The notes under the pieces are model-generated. The model was not told where the DNA came from, did not search any database, and saw only the letters and a program-made list of their open reading frames with translations. 64,000 nt of DNA. Source: Sabellastarte sp. h YS-2021 (Eukaryota > Annelida > Polychaeta > Sabellida > Sabellidae). Of this stretch, positions 42,663 through 52,955 are shown piece by piece. Within the stretch, counting starts at the first letter, position 1, and each line of letters starts with the position of its first letter. The stretch is from positions 22,883,615 through 22,947,614 of the forward strand of contig OZ024940.1 in assembly GCA_964017235.1 (NCBI GenBank), read 5' to 3'. The translations under genes were made by a program, and so were the position numbers.

Positions 42663-44572
42663 ATGTCTTCTCAAGGAGGAACACACCAAACTAGTAAAAA
42701 TACCTACAGCAAATGCATTTATTTCCTTCCTACTTGCAGAGAGGCAGGTAAGGTCGACGATCCGTGTGTCACAGCTAATCTTAAAAAATCTTGGTCTTCT
42801 TGCCTTGACATACATATATTGGAGGCGTTCAATAATATTTTCATGAAGATTTTCAGAAATCTTTACAAAAGCAAAGGGAGGTGGATCAGACCTCTTCTTC
42901 TGCTCACAAAACGAACGCACCCTCCAAGATTTGGACAAATCCTCGAATCCAGTAGTGCTTGAGTCACTGGAGGTGGAGTTCGCCTCAGAACTTCAGAGGC
43001 TCCAACAAATTTCTTGCCTCGACTCGTACTCTAGTCGCCTCGTAGATGACTCGGGTCTAGTTCGTAGTTCGGCAAAGGATCCCTCGAAGGTTACTTCGAC
43101 CAGCCCAAAAACAATATTCACACTCTTCTAGACAATATGCTGTAGATCCGAGCTCCTCGGACCACTACTTGGACTATTCTAATGACCCTCAACCAGCCCC
43201 TAGTAGGCCCAAAGCACTCTGATAAGCCAACACAAGTCGAGGGCCAGATTCGTACCCTCATCTTCAGAGGAGGATCAGTCCCCTGAACATATGCATATGT
43301 TCCCTAAACCTTCCAGGAAGTCATACCCTGATCAGGACCACTTAATTCACAGTTTGTGAAGGAAACCCCAACATGACCCCTACCCTCCCTATTATAGGGA
43401 AGTAGCATTGGCTGACATCCCATTCCAATATGCTGAGGAGGTGGATACGTTTTCGACGCATCCTCAAGTTGCCTGAACCTAGGGAATCCTTACCTAGATC
43501 TTCAACTTCGGTCATGTCCCTTGATGATGAGAAAGGCAGGCAAAAACTTAGACCAAGAGGTCCTTACTCCATCTTGCCTCTCAATTCAATCATTAAGAAT
43601 GCCTTTGATAAATTTGATCAGGACTTCCAAACAGCAAATTTACCTGAGGGTAAGTACATCCATCACCTCCTTCTACTGTCAAGTGGTACGAGCTAGGCCA
43701 GTCTTGTTATGAGGACAAAATACAAGAGCTGAATACAGACTTTACCAAAGTCATCTGGGCTCCTATGGTCAAGGTTCCTCTTCCGATTCTTAAAGAATTG
43801 GAACATCAGGCAAGACAGAAATTTTCCACTGTCGATTTTGCAACTACCAAGACTTCCTCTTTCTGTCATGTCACTTTGGAGAAGTGTCAATATAGCCTGA
43901 AACACTTTTAAAAACAGGTCAAGTCTCAGATCAGGAAAGGTGCCGACCCTGATAAAGTAGCAAAACGTGGTTATGAGGAAGCGTGTGAGTCTCTGGATCT
44001 GTGGAATAAGACCATCCTGATCCAACACAGGGCCTTGACTTGCCTTAGTAGTCCTCGTCCCATATTCTCCAGAGAAAATTATACTCAATGGGCAATACTG
44101 GCTTCCTTAGGCTCGAAGCCGAAATGACCCTATTACAACCACACTAAGGAGAAACCAGGAGCCAAGAACTAGTTGGTGAAGGAAGACGAGGACTTCCTTC
44201 TTAAAAAAGGCACCTCAAAAGGTTCTCAGGGTTTCGGACCCTACCAGAATAAGCCCTTTAAGAACTCCGGAAGGCGTCCTTCTGGCCGTCTTCCTTGTTT
44301 AAATCATAGTTGGTGAAGGAAGGCAAGGACTTCCTTCCTAAAAAGGCACCTCAAAGATTCTCAGGGTTTCGGACCCTACCAGAATAAGCCCTTTTGTGCT
44401 CCCCACAAGAAAAGAGGCTCCTACAGGAAACACCCCTATGGGGGCAATTCCTCACAAAGCAGTAACCAGTCGTTTTTCTTCCAACAGGGGAAAACAGAAC
44501 TTCAGAGGCTCCAAGGGTCGTTTTCTTGACCCCACAACAAGGGAAGAGGGCGTGGATCCCTCTTCCCAATGA
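42663..44572 (+). pseudogene. A-5 gag-like ORF1 (heavily decayed)
   Basis: The ATG at 42663 follows TTTTATTGCATTCAAGC. The Cys cluster is partly deleted (L-P-T-C-R-E-A-G, D-P-C remain). The P-P-Y-Y-R-E-V-A-L-A-D block is at about 43387, and the D-D-E-K-G-R-Q domain at about 43520. A partial duplication of the 3' part repeats about 90 bp (about 44172-44262 and 44311-44396, spacing about 139 bp). The stop TGA (44570-44572) is followed by CTC, as in the other copies. Confidence 0.8.
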
Positions 44573-45690
44573 CTCCTTTAAAGCCTCGAGCAGTCCTCCA
44601 GTAGGAGGTCGCCTCTGTTCTTTCAGCAGAGACTGACAAACAAACAAGCCTCCTTCCTTGGACGGAAGCCATCTCTGCACACCTAGACTGGTGGCAGAAC
44701 CCTGCAAACGTGATGAAAGGTGGAGACCTTCATCCCAAAGACCACAGTATCCAACTCTTTAGAGACGCCTCAAACGAAGGTTGGGGCGCTCACTTAGAAC
44801 AAAGTTCTACCCAAGGTCTGTGGTCTCCCCAGGAAAAAGGCCTTCACATAAACGTCCTAGAATTGAAAGCTGTCTTTCTGGCCCTGAGACACTTCAAAGA
44901 CCAGTGTCAGGACCAAACAGTGCTAGTTGCAACGGACAACTCAACTGTGGTAGCTTACATAAACAAACAAGGGGGAACACACTCAGCGGAGATGTGTGCA
45001 CTCCTGTGGAGAATCATGACCTGGTGCCATCACTTTCACATAATATTGAAAGCCAGGCACATTCCAGGGTGTCTGAATGTGATGGCCGACCTACTTTCCA
45101 GGTCGAATCAGGTAGTCGACCGAATGGTCACTACATCCACAGGTGTTCAAACAGATCTGCCAAAGGTGGTTCACTCCCCACGTGGACCTATTCGCCACTT
45201 ATCTGAACCACAAGCTTCCACTGTACGTGTCTCCTATCCCAGACCCCCAGGCCTGGGACATAGATGCTCTAAACATAGACTGGACGGGTCTCACTGCCTA
45301 TGCTTACCCTGTAACGGCTCTCCTTCACAGGGTGATCCAAAAAAATCAGTCAGTGCAATTGTCTGATCATACTAATAGCCCCAGGCTGGCCAGGGATGCC
45401 CTGGTTTTGGGACCTAGTGCAGCTCTCAACAGAGATCCCACTGCAACTCCCGGTGTCGACAACACTCCTCAAGCAGTCCCACAATTACGTGTTCCACAGG
45501 AACCCGCAGCACCTCAACCTCCATGCCTGGTGTCTAGGAGTGGACAGCTCCAAGAACAAGGCTTCTCTGTGGAAGTGGCAGAGAGAATTGCTGTCATCAA
45601 CAAGGACCATCTACAAATCAAAGTGGGCCCTATTTGAAAAATGGTGCAGAGAAAATTCGGTGGATTACTCCACTCCATCTGTGAAATAAA
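44573..45690 (+). pseudogene. A-5 RNase H-methyltransferase ORF lacking the RT core
   Basis: The text jumps from the RT N-terminal start (ending ...CAAACAAACAA near 44648) straight to the RNase H lead-in (L-L/S-P-W-T-E-A, about 44655). All RT catalytic blocks, including Y-L-D-D, are absent. RNase H blocks are R-D-A-S (the first Asp block is mutated from T-D-A-S, 44763), L-E-L-K-A-V (44860), A-T-D-N (44930) and M-A-D-L-L-S-R (45082). The methyltransferase-like part follows to about 45420. One shift lies near 45110. Confidence 0.87.
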
Positions 45691-46690
45691 TCTCGGATTT
45701 CTTCATGTATCTGTACAAAGACCTAAACAGGCGCCCCTCCACCATTGATGGTTACAGGACTGCCATTGTTGACACCTTGGGCCCATCGGGCCAACATATT
45801 GCTCATAATGAGGACCTTCATAGGTTGCTCTCCAGTTTCCACAGGGATCGCCCCAAAAGTTCCAGAAATCTCCCCAAGTGAAACCTTTCTGTTGTTCTCA
45901 ATGAGCTCACAAAAGCACCCTTTGAGCCTATGAAAGAAACAGACCTCAAACATCTCACTCTCAAAACTGCTTTCTTGCTAGCTTTGGCCTCCGGCAAGCG
46001 CCGCAGCGAAATCCATGCCTGGGTCACAAACAAAGTATCTAATGTAGGCCAATGGGAAAAGGTTGCCTTGTTCCCTTCTTCTGACTTCATAGCCATAAAC
46101 CAACTAGCAAGAGAAGGTTCTCAAAGTGTGTCTCCGGTGACTATTCCTGCTTTGACTACCATTGTGGATAGACAATTCAAAGAAGACAGGACCCTGTGTC
46201 CGGTGCGGGCCCTGAGGTACTATCTGGACTGAACCAAGAACCTAAGAGGTTCCCGGTCCCTCCTTTTCATTCCTTCAAGAAAGGACATACCTCTGATATC
46301 AGACCCGCTACTCTCTCTTCTTGGTTGAAACAAACCATCCTACTTTGTTATAAACAAGCAGACCAGCAAGCCTTGGATTTAGTCCAAGTCAAAGCGCATG
46401 ACATTCGGGCCTTTGAGGCCTCTAAGGCGTTTTACGGTGGGGTATCGGACCAGATCATGCAAGCCTGTCACTGGAAAGCTCACAACACTTTTGCCAATTT
46501 TTATCTAAAAGACCTTACTTGGTCGGACAATGACACCAATCTGTATCTGGGACTAGTAGTAGCGGCACAACAGGTCCTAGACCCTTCTCCTCAGTCCAGT
46601 CATCCTCGGAAAGAAAAGAAGCGGGGGGGGGGGGCACATCCGCTACAACCAAGTCTTCAGGAGTCTAAGCCCAGGGTCTAGGTATACGTC
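45540..46690 (+). pseudogene. A-5 tyrosine recombinase (broken)
   Basis: Stops occur at about 45687 (TAA) and 45880 (TGA). The open part 45930-46232 includes S-G-K-R-R-S-E-I-H. A shift near 46265 follows, then H-D-I-R (about 46399), C-H-W (46470) and the Tyr of N-F-Y-L-K-D (about 46500). All catalytic residues persist, but they lie in separate frames. A 12-G run is at 46623-46634. Confidence 0.87.
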
Positions 46691-46882
46691 TACCTCATCA
46701 GGGTGTATCCGGTAAGGTCTATCTAATCTTTAAATCATTATAATTGTACATTGTATTAAGGACCTTAAGGTTGTCATTTTACTCAGTACCCGAGCCTTAA
46801 GCTCAGGTTCTTCGGTGATCATCCTTGGGACTGACCCCGTCTGTGTATCTAGGGTACACATCTCCTTCTCGTCAAACACCCT

Positions 46883-46958
46883 GACAGTTTTTTAGCACTG
46901 TCATTCATTCAGGTTTTTGGCTTCTACAGGCCCGGTCTTCGGGATTGGGGCCCTGTAG
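46883..46958 (+). other. A-5 3' UTR hairpin pair
   Basis: Stem 1 is GACAG / CTGTC (46883-46902). Stem 2 has outer CTACAG / CTGTAG (46924-46929 with 46953-46958) and inner CCCGGTC / GATTGGG with loop TTCGG. The outer closing pair is C-G here and T-A in A-3 and A-2, a compensatory double change. Confidence 0.6.
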
Positions 46959-47423
46959 ACGGGACTCAGACTGGTACTTTCGATCTTTCATTCTACTATT
47001 ATTATCAAAATTCTAAGAAAAAACAGACTTATCTGCCAGTCTCAGCTGTAATCCCTCCTCCGGACGGTTGGATTCAGCATTCAGTCCCACATGGTAAGCT
47101 ATTGTAGCGCAATAAAATTGAAAATTTTAATTACTTAAATGTAGCTTTTATAAGCTACAAGCTTACCATGTGGGACTGAGGAGAGTCCCACCCTGCCTCC
47201 CTGCTGTATTACAGCTGAGGGGTATGGGTTTAAATCTCAACGAGAAAAGTTGTAACATAAGGGGCAGATCACGTGACGACAACCTGCGGCTACGGCCAAG
47301 TATAAATGTCTTTTTTCTTAGACGTTGTCGTGATGCCTCGCGGCAACCAGTAAGGCATTCAATCCCACATGGTAAGCTTGTAGCTTATAAAAGCTACATT
47401 TAAGTAATTAAGATTTTCAATTT

Positions 47424-48188
47424 AAAGTTGGCCGTAGCCTCAAGTTGTCGTCACGTGATAACTTCTGACCAATCGCCCTACTTTCTCATTGGCCATGTGA
47501 ACTGGTAGCTTTCTGTAATTTATACAGACACTTTCATTTATATCTCAGCATATACGTATTGTTGGAGGTTTATTTTTGGTTATTTCTTTTATTATATAAC
47601 ATAGATTATTCTGTAAAATTTCCGTTTTGACAGGATAAGTATTTTCTTTAATATTGCGTGATTTGAGTTTTCCTCAGTTCAGGCTTTTTAGTACGTAATT
47701 TTATTGCGTTTAAAATGTCTTCTCAGCAATCGAATAAAGACAAACTGAGATCTAACAAATGCAGGCATTTTTGTTTCCCTTTTGATGTACATAATTACTG
47801 CCCTACCTGTAGGGAATCTGGCAAGGGTGACCTGTGTCACCTTTGAAACTCCTTGTCCAATTTGTGTTTCTTTTACAGAAGAACAAATGCAAAAAATTGC
47901 ACAAAGGAAGCGGTACATCAAGAAACAAAAAGGCAATACTGTTAGTTCTAAAGATGATGAACTTGATCTATTAGGGGACAACATTGAATCTTTTACTGGT
48001 ACTAATGCAGACCTTGAGAGTGCTGCTGACAACTTATTTACCTCACCCCCACGTCCCCAGCCCCTACCCTTCAGTTCTTCGTCACTTAAAACACCTGCAA
48101 AAAATGTCCCACCTACCCCAGGGACTGCCTTACAGATGAAAATTGAATCTAATTTAGAAAAATCCCTGGGTAACACACCAAACTTGCA
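47424..48188 (+). pseudogene. A-6 leader and gag 5' part (cut by B-3)
   Basis: The leader 47424-47714 contains TCACGTGA and CCAAT. Gag starts at the ATG at 47715 (after TTTTATTGCGTTTAAA). The N-terminal Cys/His block reads K-C-R-H-F-C-F, H-N-Y-C-P-T-C-R-E, then a 5-bp loss near 47829 shifts the frame. C-P-I-C-V-S-F-T-E-E follows. The frame is open through the Pro linker to L-E-K-S-L-G, where B-3 starts at 48189. Its continuation begins at 54605. Confidence 0.87.
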
Positions 48189-48390
48189 TTTTATTGCGTT
48201 AATACATCCTATCCAATGGATAATAGCTTATCCGGTCGGCGCAGACCGGCCCGCCAAACGTCAGAAAAAGACGTCCTGTGTCTCCACTAGCAGGTCGGTC
48301 CGTAGTACCAGTGCACTCGCCAGATGGCGTGTCGTACTTCCTTCCTGTCTAGACAGAGTGACGTCATAGCATCTTTTTCGTTTGGCGCGA
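48189..48390 (+). promoter_or_regulatory. B-3 left inverted repeat with CRE-like palindrome
   Basis: The terminal repeat shows only a few visible differences from its inverted partner at about 54385-54604. It contains TGTCTAGACA and TGACGTCA (48359-48366). The leader 48391-48507 has no ORF. A promoter role for the left repeat is usual for DIRS elements; the CRE involvement is inferred. Confidence 0.5.
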
Positions 48391-48507
48391 ACCAGTGCAC
48401 AGTGGAAAATTTTATCTCTGCCAGAAATTGTGTTTTTTGGTAGTTTATTTGCGTGGAAATCGTCTTGAATCTTAGTATTTTGAAGTTACAACTGTATTTT
48501 ATGAACT

Positions 48508-50644
48508 ATGGCTTCTCCTGGCCAGAAGAGAGGGAGTTGTGGCCATGCAATGGCTGTTTTCGACGGACATGTCTTCTGCGCACGTTGTAGGGAAAAGGGG
48601 AAAGGTGAGGAACCGTGTATTGCTAATAAGGACACTACAGACTGTTCTGTGTAATTCATTCACCCCTGAGCAACGTGCACAGATTTCTACTCCATCGTAC
48701 AAAATCAAGAAGGAGAAAAGGGAGGCAAAACGTGCGGATAATACCCAACCCACGGACGAGCTTGTAGACCCTTCCAGGGTCTCCGTCATTGGGGTTGTGA
48801 GTGGGCCTAGTGCGGATAAATCACCTGCCCCTCCTGAAAAGAAAGCTAAAAAGGACAAGCCCCCTACCAAATCAAAGAAATCTTTTTCAGTTCCTTCTTC
48901 TGCCACGGAAGACAAGTTTGCAGCCCTAGAGGACAAATGGGCGGATCGTTTTAATAGGCTAGAAGCCTTACTGTTGGCCAGATCCATAGAACCTACCTTC
49001 TCTTCAGATGTCAGGGTCGCCCCAGATCATCCTCCTCCAGGAAATGTTACAAGGGACTCTGAACCCTTTTTTCAACCATCTGATAAACCTCTGGATACTT
49101 CTCAGCGCACTGGCCCAGACTCTAGTGCTGCCTTGCAGCCGTCGGCCGGTAAGATACCCACAGACCCTGCCTTGCCAAGATCTTCAACTGTTAAGCGCAC
49201 TGGCCCAGACAATATTGCTTCACAGCAAAAGTCGGCCGGTAAGCTGAAGGTTAAACCAAACATTTCTACACAGGGGCGCACTGGTCCAGACACCGCTTCT
49301 CAGAAGCAAAAGTCGACCGGTAAGCCTAGTACTGACTCTCACCGACCCTCAACTCTTCCTGCTGAGGCATCCGACCATCCTACCTCCGACCGACCTTATA
49401 GTTCAACCGGCTCCCTTTCACCGACCCCTCTGAAGGGCAGGAAAGACAGTATATCTAGTGTGGACTCGGATTCTCAGAGTCAGTTCTCCGACACTCCTCC
49501 GGTGGAACTTTTCGTAGAGGAGGGAGATTTGTCCGACGACCAAGAATTTGACCAAGAGCTCCCGACGTCAGAAGAACAGACCTACCGGGAAACCATGAGA
49601 GGCATACGATCATTTATGGGGTGGTCGCATGTTCCCGATATGGACAGTTCAAGCCCTTCTGACGACAACCCTTTCGCGGGCCCCAAGACTCCGGCACCCT
49701 GCAAGATATCAGTACAAATGCCTACAGAGGACTGGCTCTGCCGAAAGTTAGCTAAGCTCAACCTTAATATGACTGAGGGATACACCTCCAGAACCACCGA
49801 AGCCGGTAGCCTTCCTATGGACCATTTCCTCAGGCCTCCGAAACCACAAACAAAATGGTACGGTCTTTACTCCGACCAGCAATTGGATCCGGCCACAGTC
49901 ACCAGTTGGCATACAGGTCCAGCCAAGCTAAACAACAGCTTCGGTAAGATAGCCAGGAAAGCCGCCTTGGCAGCTACACCCCCAGCTTCCCGTAAAATCT
50001 CACAAGATACGCTTTGGTGTTGGGAGAGGACGGCCAGAGAGGCCTCAGTAGTGTGCAACCAGACGGCCAGTTTTAACCGCTGCTTGTTCAAAGTGCAAGG
50101 GGACATGCAGGCACAACTAAGAGTTATCAGACTGGAAAACAAGGGTAAAGCCTCCAAGAAACTGTCCGACGCCGCTGAGGAATTGCAATTCCTTATGGAA
50201 TTCAACTCAAGTATCACACAGCCGACGGCCAAGGCAATGGAACACTTGACAGACTTTGTATTCATCACTATGGGAAATCTTGCCTTGGCCCGTCGAGACT
50301 CATACCTCAGCCACTTAAAGAATGGAGTGAAACTGGACACCTTTGCTGCCCTCAGGACCGGCCCACTCCATATAGCCACCTTGTTCGCGGAATTGGTTGT
50401 TAAGAAGGCCGAAGAAGAAATTGCCCTTTATGATAACAAGAGTCACCCCACGGCTACCACATCACATGTCAAACACCGTTATCACCTGTATGAACGGGCG
50501 GATAAAAAACAGGAGAGTCGGTCAGAGGGGAAGCAGGACAGACCCGCCTGGAAGAATATCAACAGGAGGCCTTTCAAGCGAGGCAGGGGCAGAGGCTCCA
50601 ACTTCTCTTCCCGACCTTCCCGCGGTCAGCAACATTATAAATGA
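48508..50644 (+). pseudogene. B-3 gag-like ORF1 (single frameshift near 48650)
   Basis: The ATG at 48508 begins M-A-S-P-G-Q-K-R. The Cys/His cluster C-G-H, C-A-R-C-R-E, P-C is intact. One base appears lost near 48650, where the last C-x2-C would be. The rest (about 660 codons) is open: a Lys-rich segment, three R-T-G-P-D repeats (about 49105-49300), an acidic region, Q-M-P-T-E-D-W-L-C (about 49722), a helical domain with M-E-H-L-T-D-F-V-F, and the basic R-G-R-G-R-G-S tail. It ends AAA-TGA-CAA-TTA at 50642-50644. If the shift is real the element needs Gag in trans; sequencing error is the alternative. Confidence 0.85.
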
Positions 50645-52955
50645 CAATTATTGTTTAAACAGGGATACAAGTCAGCTGCTGGCCCAGAACTTTCACACGA
50701 ACGAGACAATAAACCATCTGTTAAATCTAGATGTAAAGCCTCTTGTTGTCAAATTTGTTCCTTCTGCACCCGGGCTTCCACAAAGGAAAGGGATAAGTCC
50801 CGGAGTGCCAGAATGTCAATTAAAAAAGTGTCAATTAAAATCTGTGAAAGGTGCTTCTTGTGTCACTCAATTGTCTTATGTCAATTCTGTTTCAAACGTA
50901 CCAAATGTTGCCCTCACTCTGCCTGTAGGGGCCAGACTGCAAAACTTTTGGCAAACTTGGCTGGACCTGGGTGCCGGTCCGAAAGTGGTGCAAGTTCTGC
51001 AAGAGGGCTACACCCTCCCCTTTCGGATCCAACCAAAACTTACAAGAATTCCTTCAGTCGTAAGCTGCTATGCCAATCCTCTCAGGAACAGCTACCTGTT
51101 AGAGGCATTGCATCAGCTTATCGACAAAAATGCGGTAGAACTGGTGTCCAATCAGACCTCGTTGGGCTATTACAACCGACTCTTTTTAGTCCCCAAACCC
51201 AACAACAAATGGAGACCGATATTGGACCTCAGCAATCTGAATCAATTCCTCAAAGTGGAGAAATTCAAGATGGAAACACCGGAAACCATCAGAACCTCCC
51301 TTCTACAAGGGGAATGGGTTACATCGGTAGACTTCAAGGATGCTTATTTCCATATACCGATACAAGAACAATCCAGGAAATACCTCAGATTTCGGGTCCA
51401 GGACCGGACCTACCAGTTCAAAGCTCTGCCTTTTGGTCTGTCCACAGCGCCCATGGAGTTCACTGTAGTAGCAAAGGAGGTAAAACTGATGGCCATACAC
51501 AAGGGTATAAGAATCCACCAGTACCTAGACGACTGGTTGGTGAGAGCCAAATCCCTCCAAACCTGTCTCCGACATACCCAAATGCTTGTCAAAATATGCC
51601 AAGATCTAGGCTGGTTAGTGAATTTGGAAAAATCAGAACTGGAGCCCAAACAAATCTTCAACTTTGTAGGCTACCAGTTCGACCTCAGGTCCGGCCGGGT
51701 CCGACCGACACCGGACCGGTGGCAAAGTCTTCAAGAGAAGATACAAGCACTTTTGTTACTACCGGCCTGTCCGGTCCGGCAGTTCATGTCCCTGATAGGG
51801 CTGCTGATGGCCACAGAAAAACAAGTTCACTTAGCCCGACTACATATGAGACCCATTCAGTGGCATCTCAAGAACAATTGGCGAGTACCGGAATCTCTAG
51901 AAAAGGTCATCCCTTTGCCCCGATCTCTGCATCCTCACTTACAGTGGTGGCTAGAGGAAAGCAATGTTCTCACCGGCCAACCATTACACCCCATAAAGCA
52001 TGCTCTGCAGATATTTACAGACGCATCAAAAGAAGGGTGGGGCGCTCACTTAAACAAATTCACTGCAAGAGGATCCTGGTCGGTTCCGGAAAGCAAGCTA
52101 CACATAAACTATCTAGAGCTCAAAGCAGTGTTTTTGGCCCTCAAGGGGTTCCAAAACCTCTGTGTAGACAAAATAGTTCTAGTAGCAACCGACAATACGA
52201 CAGTGGTCGCTTACATAAACAAGGAAGGGGGCATGAGGTCAGGCCCTCTATGTGCCCTACTGTGGAGAATCTTGACATGGTGCTCCCAGCGGCAAGTGAC
52301 GCTAAAAGCTCGACACATCCCAGGCCACTTAAATGTAATAGCAGACAAACTGTCCAGGCTGGGTCAGATCATCCAAACAGAGTGGTCCCTACTTCCAGCA
52401 GTCTTTCATCAGATATGCAGCCAATGGCACCGACCTCAGATCAACCTATTTGCCATGAGGTTCAACCACAAGTTGCCTCAGTTTGTCTCCCCAGTACCGG
52501 ACTCCCTAGCTGTAGCAGTGGACGCACTCACTCTGCCATGGGAGGATCTGGATGCATATGCCTTCCCACCGACCGCCTTATTGGGCAAAGTGGTGGAGAA
52601 ACTACTGGACAGCCCTTGCAAGAGAATCATTCTAATTGCCCCGGGTTGGCCCAACATGCCTTGGTTTTGGGACTTGGTGACCATGTCCAGCCAAGTCCCT
52701 CTCAGCTTGCCCAACCGACCCGATCTGTTGACACAGCCTTTCAACCAGATCCCTCACAGAAATCTGACCAACCTAAATCTCCATGCTTGGCTCCTAGAGC
52801 CACAGCAATCAAAGAACAGGGTTTCTCTAAGGCAGTGGCAGCGAGAATTGAGGCTCCTCAAAGGAGCTCAACCAGATCAGTCTATGAGGCAAAGTGGACC
52901 ATTTTTACAAAGTGGTGCGTATCTAACCAGGTGGACTTCAGGTCACCACCTATAA
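50645..52955 (+). CDS. B-3 RT-RNase H-Dam-like methyltransferase ORF (intact)
   Basis: It copies element RNA into DNA. The frame is +1 to gag and already open from 50397, overlapping gag by about 250 bp. There is no ATG between the gag stop and the RT core, so frameshifting or re-initiation is needed. RT: R-L-F-L-V-P-K-P (51179), V-T-S-V-D-F-K-D-A-Y-F-H-I-P (51318), L-P-F-G-L-S-T-A-P (51428) and Y-L-D-D-W-L-V (51520). RNase H: T-D-A-S (52017), L-E-L-K-A-V (52116), A-T-D-N (52187) and I-A-D-K-L-S-R (52337). The Dam-like domain is N-L-F-A-M-R-F-N, D-A-Y-A-F-P-P, I-A-P-G-W-P-N-M-P-W (52443-52670). Catalytic residues of RT and RNase H are present. The methyltransferase P-P motif is minimal, so its activity is uncertain. 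Confidence 0.92.

Larger units (their letters stand above)
42249..47423 (+). mobile_element. A-5: family A DIRS element, RT-deleted, joined to the right end of B-2
   Basis: The left repeat (42249) contains GAATGCCTTACTGGTTGCCG, and the right repeat (about 47230-47423) carries its exact inverse, so both ends belong together. The right end ...AAGATTTTCAATTT abuts the A-6 leader at 47424. The RT core is deleted, gag is badly decayed, and YR is shifted. Length is 5.2 kb. Confidence 0.92.
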
